64,000 nt of DNA from NCBI RefSeq assembly GCF_000429465.1, contig NZ_AUBX01000016.1:1-64000 (forward strand), written 5' to 3'. Under the pieces are notes generated by a model. It worked only from the letters and a program-made list of their open reading frames with translations. It was not told the origin of the DNA and ran no database searches. Numbering within the stretch: position 1 is the first letter of the stretch; every line of letters begins with the position of its first letter. The position numbers and the translations under genes were made by a program. The DNA comes from Algoriphagus vanfongensis DSM 17529. GTDB taxonomy: Bacteria > Bacteroidota > Bacteroidia > Cytophagales > Cyclobacteriaceae. Shown here one piece after another: positions 35,201 through 41,570 of the stretch.

Positions 35201-35636
35201 CCAGGATGAAATCGCCCAAATCGAAAGAGAAGGCAAATTCCCCGTGGATGTAGAGGGAGAAACGATTGAACTGCTACTAGAAGAGGTATTGATCTCTTCT
35301 CAGGACATTCCGGGTTGGTCAGTAGCTTCAGATGCAGGAGTGACTGTGGCCCTGGATGTGACTTTGACGGATGAGTTGAAGCAGGAAGGTGTGGCTCGTG
35401 ATTTGGTCAATAGAATCCAGAACCTTAGAAAAGACATGGGGCTGGAAGTGCAGGATAAGATCAGGATCCAAGTAGCGGAAGGGAATGTATTGGTGACTAA
35501 TGCGATCCAGTCTTTTGGAGACTATATTCAGTCTGAAACGCAGGCCCTGAGCTTGGAGCTTTCCGCAGATGCCGCCAGTGGGACAGTTCTGGACATGGAT
35601 GATTTTGAGATTGCAGTCGTGGTGGACAAAGCCTGA
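32262..35636 (+). CDS. ileS: Isoleucyl-tRNA synthetase, long eukaryote-like (type 2) class
   Basis: 1124 residues from GTG 32262 (VKTYQEFKQVDYPHI); a TTG 45 bases earlier is possible but lies close to the promoter element and adds a non-conserved extension. Catalytic motifs: GPPSANGTPGIHHVMART, GWDTHGLPVELQVEKELGI, editing (CP1) domain with AWTTTPWTLPSN, and KMSKR at 671-675. The class I HIGH signature is here GIHH (56-59), so the first and third residues are swapped. The length and the GWDTHGLPVE context match IleS2/eukaryote-like enzymes, a class linked to mupirocin tolerance. It is followed by lspA after 17 bases. Confidence 0.96.
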   Translation: MKTYQEFKQVDYPHIGESILQYWKENQIFEKSIANRDGAETFTFFEGPPSANGTPGIHHVMARTLKDIFCRYKTLKGFQVKRKGGWDTHGLPVELQVEKELGITKEDIGTKITVEEYNKKCRETVMRFKNEWDDLTEKIGYWVDLDDPYITFDSKYIETLWNLLQKLYDKDLLYKGYTIQPYSPAAGTGLSSHELNQPGTYKDVKDTSITAQFKLKGEDNTYILAWTTTPWTLPSNSALAIGENLDYVKVKTFNPYTHEPEFVILAKARMAAYLNPKAKDHKVEDYKAGDKLIPYEVISEFKGKDMLGWEYEQLFPIDALALPNPAFTVVSGDYVTTEDGTGIVHLAKAFGADDFRTLVQNNVPGVFVKDDLGNDIPVVDKQGRFLPVVGEYLAAKMKEHGITAHKEYGASDFYVKNYTEDDENAPDYKNTDVIISIILKNENKAFKVEKYEHSYPHCWRTDKPVLYYPLESWFIKTTAYKDRLVELNKTINWKPEATGTGRFGNWLENLVDWNLSRSRFWGTPLPIWRTSDGTEEKCIGSIAELNAEIEKSIAAGFMEKSPYEGKELDLHRPYVDDVVLISDKGEKMFREPDLIDVWFDSGAMPYAQWHYPFENEDVFKANYPADYIAEGVDQTRGWFFTLHAIAGMLFDSVAFKNVIANGLVLDKNGNKMSKRLGNAVDPFKTLKEYGPDALRWYMLSNANPWDNLKFNLDGVTEVQRRFFGTLQNTYNFFALYANLDAFVYDKSKAVPVAQRAELDQWIISKLQSLISEVEEAMDNYDATRATRAIMNFTVDQLSNWYVRLARKRFWRGDMNADKQAAYETLYECLLTLTQLMSSFAPFYSDWLYKNLTETGAGGEESVHLTDWVVADQALINSDLEASMDLAQTISSLVHSLRKKEKLKVRQPLQRILIPVLSKKVQAQIEHVEDLIKTEVNIKAIEYIDDASGILVKDVKPNLPVLGKKLGPKMRFVVAAIKSWGQDEIAQIEREGKFPVDVEGETIELLLEEVLISSQDIPGWSVASDAGVTVALDVTLTDELKQEGVARDLVNRIQNLRKDMGLEVQDKIRIQVAEGNVLVTNAIQSFGDYIQSETQALSLELSADAASGTVLDMDDFEIAVVVDKA

Positions 35637-35653
35637 TTGCAGAATAGATAACA

Positions 35654-36277
35654 ATGAATAAATACCTAAAATATTTCGGGATTGCGATATTGGTAATTGC
35701 AATTGACCAGGCAGTCAAAATGTTGGTTCACTTTCAGATGGACTTTGGGACGCCGGGTCAGATTCCGATTTTCGGTGATTGGTTTAAACTCCATTACACC
35801 ACCAATCCCGGGATGGCTTTTGGGATGGAATTGGGCTCGGAATATGGGAAATTGATTCTGACTACCTTTCGCTTGGTGGCGATGGTAGGGATCGGTTATT
35901 ATCTCTATTATATCATTCAAAAGAAAAATCATCCACTCTATGTAGTGTGTATTGCGATGATCCTGGGAGGGGCGATAGGCAATTTGATAGATTCTATATT
36001 TTATGGAGTCTGGCTGAACAATGCGCCTTATGATGCATCGACTCCATGGTTCCATGGCCAGGTCGTAGATATGTTCTATTTTGATATCTGGGAAGGTTAT
36101 TTGCCGGAATGGCTTCCATTGTGGGGCGGTCAATACACTGCACTTTGGCCGATTTTTAATATTGCGGATGCAGCCATCTTCGTTGGCGTAGCGATCATCT
36201 TGATTTTTCAGGGAAGGTTTTTTCCTGAGAAATCAGAGGAACCTGAAATCAAGGAAAAGGTAGAATTAGAGAAGTGA
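35654..36277 (+). CDS. lspA: Lipoprotein signal peptidase LspA
   Basis: 207 residues, longer than the roughly 160 of E. coli LspA; Bacteroidota forms often carry a longer loop and C-terminal tail. Four membrane spans. The catalytic aspartates lie in VVDMFYFDI and FNIADAAIFVG, and the conserved Asn in TTNPGMAFGM. It removes signal peptides from diacylglyceryl-modified prolipoproteins, such as the SusD and Gld-type lipoproteins in this window. Co-transcribed with ileS, an arrangement also seen in E. coli. The acidic/Lys tail (EEPEIKEKVELEK) is cytoplasmic. Confidence 0.95.
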   Translation: MNKYLKYFGIAILVIAIDQAVKMLVHFQMDFGTPGQIPIFGDWFKLHYTTNPGMAFGMELGSEYGKLILTTFRLVAMVGIGYYLYYIIQKKNHPLYVVCIAMILGGAIGNLIDSIFYGVWLNNAPYDASTPWFHGQVVDMFYFDIWEGYLPEWLPLWGGQYTALWPIFNIADAAIFVGVAIILIFQGRFFPEKSEEPEIKEKVELEK

Positions 36278-36283
36278 TATTTG

Positions 36284-36316
36284 ACCCTGTATTTATCCTA
36301 AAATACAGGGTTTTTT
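36284..36316 (+). terminator. Terminator of ileS-lspA
   Basis: Perfect 11-bp arms ACCCTGTATTT and AAATACAGGGT with a 6-base loop, followed by T6. It starts 7 bases after the lspA stop. Confidence 0.9.
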
Positions 36317-36467
36317 ATGTCATTTTTATAAAAAATGCGGGTTGTTCGCTGTCCCACTTGGTATTTTTCTTAATTTACGGGCTATATATTTATAAAAATC
36401 ACAATTTCGTACCGGTTTTGCTTCCTCCAATCACCCTTTGGAAGAAGCAATTTGAGCATTTGGAAAT

Positions 36468-39410
36468 ATGATTGTAGACGCGGAAAAACCCTATCAGATT
36501 GTTTATTCGATTTTTAATCATGAGTATCTAGGTTTACTATTCGAGTCCTTCGTAGTACAGTTGGATGATAAAGGAAGGCTTTCGTATGCTTTCCAGAATA
36601 TCAGTTCTGCCAATGCCAAGGAATTTGATGCAGGGCTGGATACAGGCGATTATCAATTGATCAAACTGATGGATGCGATGCAGCCAGAGGAGGTGATCAA
36701 ATCATTTATACCTAAAAAGAAAAACATCCGTCCCAAGGATTTTCTTCAAAAGATCTTTGATCCGAAGACAGAGGATAAATCAATCCAAACGCTGCTCGAG
36801 GCGAGACTTGAAATTCAGCGTTCTAAGATTTTGCCCTTGCTTGTCGGCAAGCGGCTTTTTGAAATGGGAAGTGACGGCAATCCTACTTGGAGGGAGATCA
36901 CTATCAATGCGACCAAAGCAACTGTTCTTTTCCATTTTCATAAAAACCCAGAAAACACCCACTATTGGCCTACTATAAAGTTTGAAGGGGAAAAACTGGA
37001 ATGGCAATACAAAGGTGGCTACCTGATCTGTAAGGATCCTGCGTGGTTGATTGTCAATGAGCAATTATTTCATTTCGAAGGGGAATTGGACGGTAAAAAG
37101 CTGGTGCCATTCCTGAATAAGAAATTCATAGTCATCGATAAGAAAATGGAGCCGACTTACTTTAGGAAGTTTATGGCTCCACTGCTTACTCAATATGATG
37201 TGGATGCGAGAGGATTTGAAATCAGTGTGGACCGGGGAAGACCGGAAGTGCTACTCAAAATCCATGAGCTTCCAGGAAATCAAGGCAATGATTTATTTGG
37301 CAAGGAAGGCGAACAGCTGGAAGAGGATAAGATCGTTTTCGAGCTCAGGTTTCAGTATGGAGACTCAGATTTTCCGGTAGAAAAAGGCAATGATAGCTCT
37401 GCGGGCAATTCAGTGTCGCTGGTGGAGCGTGGAGGGGAATTTGTGTTCAAAAAAACCATTCGCAGCCTGCAAAAGGAAAAGTCGTTTGGGAAATTACTCA
37501 ATGACTTGGGGCTAGCTGTCAGAGACGGCAAGGTAAGTCTTCCCAAAACGAGAGCATTTGAGTGGATCGGAGAAAATGAGGAGATCTTAGAGGAGAAGAA
37601 AATCAAGATCATCCAGCAAAAAAATACCGCAGGGAAACTGTATCATATAGGTCGTGCTCAGATCGAGATTGAGGTCAATGAAAATATTGACTGGTTTGAT
37701 GTCAAAGCACAGATCAAATTTGGAATTTACCTAGTCCCATTTGCCAAGATCAGAAGAATGATCATGAAAGGGAAGACAGAATTCGAGCTTCCCAATGGAG
37801 AAATTGCGGTGATTCCAGCTTCATGGTTTGTCAATTATTCGGAGTTGTTTTCATTTATGGAAGAGGGGAGCACACAGGACTCCATCATCATGCGGAAGCA
37901 TCATCTGGCTTTGGCAAAACAACTGGAAGAAGGCAATCTGGTGCAATTGACACTGAGCAGAAAGCTTGAAAAACTCCGGGATTTTGAATCGATTGATGAT
38001 TACGAATTGCCGGAATATTTTGACGGCACTTTGAGACCGTACCAAAAAGCAGGTTACAACTGGCTTCGATTTCTCAATGAATTCAGATTTGGGGGCTGTC
38101 TGGCCGATGACATGGGTCTCGGTAAGACGGTGCAGACATTGGCTCTTTTGGCACATGAAAAGCAGGAAAATCCAGGTTTCTGCTCACTTCTCGTCATGCC
38201 TACTTCCCTCATTTACAATTGGGAACTCGAGGCGAGGAAATTTACCCCTGAGCTAAAAATCTTGGTCTATACAGGCACCCAACGGATCAAAGATCCATGG
38301 AAGTTCAGAGACTATGACTTGGTTTTGACTTCCTATGGGATCACTCGTCTGGATGTGAATATTTTGAAGGATTTTTATTTCAATTACATCATCCTAGATG
38401 AATCTCAGGCTATCAAAAACCCCGGCTCTAATATCGCCAGTGCAGTCAATAAATTAAAAAGTAAGCAAAAGCTGATCTTGACAGGTACTCCTGTGGAGAA
38501 TGGAACGATGGATCTTTGGTCTCAGATGAACTTTGTCAATCCGGGGCTTCTGGGAGGTCAAAATTCGTTCAAATCGCAATTTCTTCAGCCGATCGAAAAA
38601 CAGAATGACAAGGATAAAGCTGCAAAGCTGCATTCGATGATCAAGCCATTTATCCTACGTCGCCTCAAGTCGCAAGTGGCTACAGATCTCCCGGAAAAAA
38701 TCACCAATGTGAAGTATTCTGCTATGACTCCAGAGCAGGAAAAGGTATACGAAGAAGTGAAGAGCTACTATCGGGAAAAGATTATTGGAGACAATCCTTT
38801 CGGTGGCAGAGGTTCCCAGCAGTTTACTTTGCTACGGGGCTTGACGCAACTCCGACAGATCGCCAATCACCCCAAGCTAGTCAAGGAAGATTATCAAGGA
38901 GAGTCTGGCAAACTCGAGGACATCACCTATATGTTGCAGTCCACGATTTCTGAGGGGCACAAGGTCTTGGTATTTAGTCAGTTTGTGCGGCATTTGGCTA
39001 TTGTCAAAGAATACCTGGACAACCAGGACATTCCTTATTCCTATTTAGATGGAGCTACCAAAGATCGTCAGGGGCAAGTGGAAAAATTCCAGGAGCAGGA
39101 CGATGTGAAAGTCTTTTTGATTTCCCTCAAAGCAGGCGGAGTAGGCCTCAATCTGACCAAGGCGGAATATGTATTCCTATTGGATCCTTGGTGGAATCCT
39201 GCTGTCGAAGCTCAGGCAATAGACCGGGCTCACCGAATCGGACAAGAGAATAAAGTCATCATTTATAAATTCATCAGCCGAGGCTCGGTGGAAGAAAAGA
39301 TCATGGCTCTTCAAAATCGCAAGTTGGCTTTGGCGGGAGAATTGATCTCGACAGAAGAGAGCTTTATGAAGAGTCTGGATCAGCAGGATATAGCTGCTTT
39401 GCTTGATTAA
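36468..39410 (+). CDS. SNF2-family DEAD/DEAH-like helicase
   Basis: 980 residues. The first 520 residues are an uncharacterised N-terminal region, beta-rich, without a visible SWIM zinc finger. The SNF2 motor follows: DDMGLGKTVQTLALL near residue 545, DESQAIKNPGS near 643, LTGTPVENG, then the C-terminal helicase lobe with VFSQFVRHLAIVKEYL, LISLKAGGVGLNLTKA and DPWWNPAVEAQAIDRAHRIGQ. Bacterial SNF2 (RapA-like or HepA-like) proteins act on DNA-protein complexes or RNA polymerase. It is a single gene with no restriction, phage-defence or nuclease partner, so a housekeeping role is more likely than defence. Confidence 0.93.
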   Translation: MIVDAEKPYQIVYSIFNHEYLGLLFESFVVQLDDKGRLSYAFQNISSANAKEFDAGLDTGDYQLIKLMDAMQPEEVIKSFIPKKKNIRPKDFLQKIFDPKTEDKSIQTLLEARLEIQRSKILPLLVGKRLFEMGSDGNPTWREITINATKATVLFHFHKNPENTHYWPTIKFEGEKLEWQYKGGYLICKDPAWLIVNEQLFHFEGELDGKKLVPFLNKKFIVIDKKMEPTYFRKFMAPLLTQYDVDARGFEISVDRGRPEVLLKIHELPGNQGNDLFGKEGEQLEEDKIVFELRFQYGDSDFPVEKGNDSSAGNSVSLVERGGEFVFKKTIRSLQKEKSFGKLLNDLGLAVRDGKVSLPKTRAFEWIGENEEILEEKKIKIIQQKNTAGKLYHIGRAQIEIEVNENIDWFDVKAQIKFGIYLVPFAKIRRMIMKGKTEFELPNGEIAVIPASWFVNYSELFSFMEEGSTQDSIIMRKHHLALAKQLEEGNLVQLTLSRKLEKLRDFESIDDYELPEYFDGTLRPYQKAGYNWLRFLNEFRFGGCLADDMGLGKTVQTLALLAHEKQENPGFCSLLVMPTSLIYNWELEARKFTPELKILVYTGTQRIKDPWKFRDYDLVLTSYGITRLDVNILKDFYFNYIILDESQAIKNPGSNIASAVNKLKSKQKLILTGTPVENGTMDLWSQMNFVNPGLLGGQNSFKSQFLQPIEKQNDKDKAAKLHSMIKPFILRRLKSQVATDLPEKITNVKYSAMTPEQEKVYEEVKSYYREKIIGDNPFGGRGSQQFTLLRGLTQLRQIANHPKLVKEDYQGESGKLEDITYMLQSTISEGHKVLVFSQFVRHLAIVKEYLDNQDIPYSYLDGATKDRQGQVEKFQEQDDVKVFLISLKAGGVGLNLTKAEYVFLLDPWWNPAVEAQAIDRAHRIGQENKVIIYKFISRGSVEEKIMALQNRKLALAGELISTEESFMKSLDQQDIAALLD

Positions 39411-39603
39411 AAGTTTGAAGATTGAAAGATTGGACAAATCACCAGTTCCGATTTTTCAATCTTAAAATTTAAAAAATTGAAAGTCAATGCTCTAGGGTTG
39501 GGTTTGCGTTTCTTAACCATAATTTTTTATTCATTCGTGATTTTCTGGAGGATATTTTTCTAACTTATATCCTAACCTATTACCACTAATATCCCTCCTG
39601 CAC

Positions 39604-40950
39604 ATGCCTAGAGCGAAAGCCGATAAAGATCGGAAAATCTTTGTGCTGGACACATCCGTGATCCTTTACGCACACAATTCCATTATGAATTTTGCCGAAC
39701 ACGATGTAGTCATTCCGATCACAGTGTTGGAAGAACTCGATCAGTTCAAAAAAGGCAATGACACCAAAAACTTCGAAGCCCGGGAATTTATCCGGCTCCT
39801 GGACAAGCTTTCCAAAGATCACATGATCCACGAGTGGACACCGCTCAATGGGAAGACCAAGGGGAATTTTCGGGTGCTGATGAACCCCGAAAATAAGCTG
39901 AATGCGAACGTGATTTTTGGGGAAGAGAAGAATGATCACAAAATCCTCAATGCGGCACTCTATCTCAAGGAGAATGAGAAGAACCGCAAGGTGATTCTGG
40001 TTTCCAAAGACATCAATTTGCGGCTGAAGGCCAAATCTCTGGATATTTTGGCAGAAGACTACGAAACCGGAAAGATCAAGAACATCACCGAGCTCGAAAA
40101 TACGGGCAAATATGTGATGGAAGATGTGGACCCGGAAGCGATCAATAAGCTCTATGAGCAAGGGTATATTGAGGCAAAAGCTGTGTTGGGTACCCGAAAG
40201 CGCAAAGCGAACGCCTACTATATTCTCAAGAGTGATAAAAACTCTGTGCTCTCCTACTACAATCCTGAAGCAAACACGATGGAGCGGGTGGATAAAAGGC
40301 TGGCCTATAATATCAAGCCAAAGAATGCGGAGCAGACCTTTGCTCTCCATGCCATCACCAACCCGAATATCAGACTGGTATCTATCCAAGGCGTAGCAGG
40401 TACTGGTAAGACGCTTTTGGCTTTGGCTGGAGCTCTGGAGCAACGAAGGGACTACAAGCAGATCTTCCTGGCACGTCCGATTGTACCGCTGTCCAATAAG
40501 GACATCGGATACCTACCCGGAGATATCAAGTCCAAGCTCAATCCTTACATGGAGCCGCTTTGGGACAATTTGAAATTTATCCAAAACCAATACAAAGAAA
40601 CAGACAAGGAATTTCAGAAGATCACCGAACTCGTCAATCAGGAAAAATTGGTGATTCAACCCTTGGCATATATCAGAGGTCGATCTCTTTCCAATATTTT
40701 CTTTATCGTGGATGAGGCTCAAAACCTCACTCCTCATGAGATCAAGACGATTATCTCGAGGGCTGGAGAAAATACCAAAATCGTATTTACCGGTGATGTG
40801 CATCAGATCGATACGCCTTATTTGGATTCTCAGTCAAATGGCCTGTCTTATTTGATCGATCGGGTCAAAGACCATCCACTTTATGCTCATATCAAGCTTG
40901 AAAAAGGAGAACGCTCAGAATTGGCCAATTTGGCAAATGAGCTTTTGTAA
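39604..40950 (+). CDS. PIN-PhoH family ATPase (PhoH2-like)
   Basis: 448 residues. The N-terminal PIN nuclease domain (about 8-150) opens with FVLDTSVILYAHN and contains further acidic residues (EELDQFKKG, SKDINLRLKA). The PhoH P-loop ATPase domain follows with VAGTGKT near residue 265 and FIVDEAQNLTPHEIKTII. PhoH2 proteins are proposed RNA helicase-nucleases. The PIN acidic residues appear to be intact. The 193-base gap upstream is A/T rich and has no gene. Confidence 0.93.
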   Translation: MPRAKADKDRKIFVLDTSVILYAHNSIMNFAEHDVVIPITVLEELDQFKKGNDTKNFEAREFIRLLDKLSKDHMIHEWTPLNGKTKGNFRVLMNPENKLNANVIFGEEKNDHKILNAALYLKENEKNRKVILVSKDINLRLKAKSLDILAEDYETGKIKNITELENTGKYVMEDVDPEAINKLYEQGYIEAKAVLGTRKRKANAYYILKSDKNSVLSYYNPEANTMERVDKRLAYNIKPKNAEQTFALHAITNPNIRLVSIQGVAGTGKTLLALAGALEQRRDYKQIFLARPIVPLSNKDIGYLPGDIKSKLNPYMEPLWDNLKFIQNQYKETDKEFQKITELVNQEKLVIQPLAYIRGRSLSNIFFIVDEAQNLTPHEIKTIISRAGENTKIVFTGDVHQIDTPYLDSQSNGLSYLIDRVKDHPLYAHIKLEKGERSELANLANELL

Positions 40951-40977
40951 AAAACGCCGATAGGATTAAGAATAATT

Positions 40978-41007
40978 GAGGGGGATCTATGATTCCCCTT
41001 CTTTTTT
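40978..41007 (+). terminator. Terminator after the PIN-PhoH gene
   Basis: Arms AGGGGGAT and ATTCCCCT (one G-U pair) with a CTATG loop, followed by CTTTTTT. Confidence 0.8.
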
Positions 41008-41102
41008 GCCTTTTCCATTGGGAATGAAAATTTTTTCAGGCTTTCTGTAACCTTCACGCAACCAAATATTGTTCGGTTTTTTGTCCGCAGTTGGTTTAGA
41101 GG

Positions 41103-41118
41103 TGTACGATGACGTACA
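41103..41118. promoter_or_regulatory. Dyad-symmetric site, operator candidate
   Basis: TGTACG and CGTACA are perfect complements separated by ATGA. It lies in the 276-base gap, 109 bases before the 75-residue gene. A regulator site is plausible but nothing else supports it. Confidence 0.35.
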
Positions 41119-41191
41119 GTGAAAAATTGGCAAAAGCCTCAAAACGAACAGAAAAGGCACTTTTTCAAAATTGGGTCACTTTTGGCATATA

Positions 41192-41226
41192 GGTAAATAC
41201 GAAAACAAACCAACTTCGTATTTGCC
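41192..41226 (+). promoter_or_regulatory. Hairpin abutting the start codon of the small gene
   Basis: GGTAAATACGAA (41192-41203) pairs with TTCGTATTTGCC (41215-41226) as a 12-bp stem with one G-U pair and an 11-base loop (AACAAACCAAC). The last base of the stem is immediately followed by ATG 41227. If transcribed, it would occlude the ribosome entry site. Confidence 0.55.
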
Positions 41227-41454
41227 ATGAACACTGCAATCTTCACACAAAAAAACATCTGTGCGGCACTGGGATTAGCCATGGCTTTCACCATTGTCCT
41301 CAAAGCTAAAGCTGAATCCAACTTGGTTCAGCAAACTGCCCGATTTGAAAATTCTAAACCAACTCCACAAATCGGAACGAATACTGATACAAATCCTGAG
41401 ACTCTTCAGGTAAACATTTACAAAATTCAGGAGCAGGATTCTTCTGCCTCCTAA
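41227..41454 (+). CDS. Small exported or membrane-anchored protein, unknown
   Basis: 75 residues. An N-terminal charged stretch (MNTAIFTQKN) is followed by a hydrophobic segment at about 11-27 with an Ala-x-Ala-like end (KAKAES), suggesting a signal peptide or anchor, then a polar Thr/Asn/Gln-rich tail. No family recognised. A start-codon-adjacent hairpin, a clear terminator downstream and a separate intergenic position support a real gene, but coding evidence from such a short protein is limited. Confidence 0.6.
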   Translation: MNTAIFTQKNICAALGLAMAFTIVLKAKAESNLVQQTARFENSKPTPQIGTNTDTNPETLQVNIYKIQEQDSSAS

Positions 41455-41496
41455 AGACAACTCGTAAGGGTTAATTTGGTTGATTGTTTGGTTAAT

Positions 41497-41527
41497 AAAA
41501 AAGGTGGATTTTGTCCACCTTTTTTTT
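41497..41527. terminator. Bidirectional terminator between the small gene and acnB
   Basis: Arms AAGGTGGA and TCCACCTT with a TTTTG loop. A-run on the left and T-run on the right make it work in both directions, fitting the convergent genes. Confidence 0.88.
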
Positions 41528-41570
41528 ATTTCAGCCTGATTGGCTTACGATTCTATGAATTTACCAAACC

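Noticed and set aside
36274-36471. 65-codon frame between lspA and the SNF2 gene
   Set aside because: It runs through the lspA terminator hairpin and shows no family resemblance.
39411-39490. Inverted repeat AGATTGAAA / TTTCAATCT after the SNF2 gene as a terminator
   Set aside because: The loop is about 25 bases and no T-run follows the right arm.
39586-40443. Long minus-strand open frame (285 codons) opposite the PIN-PhoH gene
   Set aside because: Antisense to a clear PIN-PhoH protein with intact motifs; no domain seen in the antisense translation.
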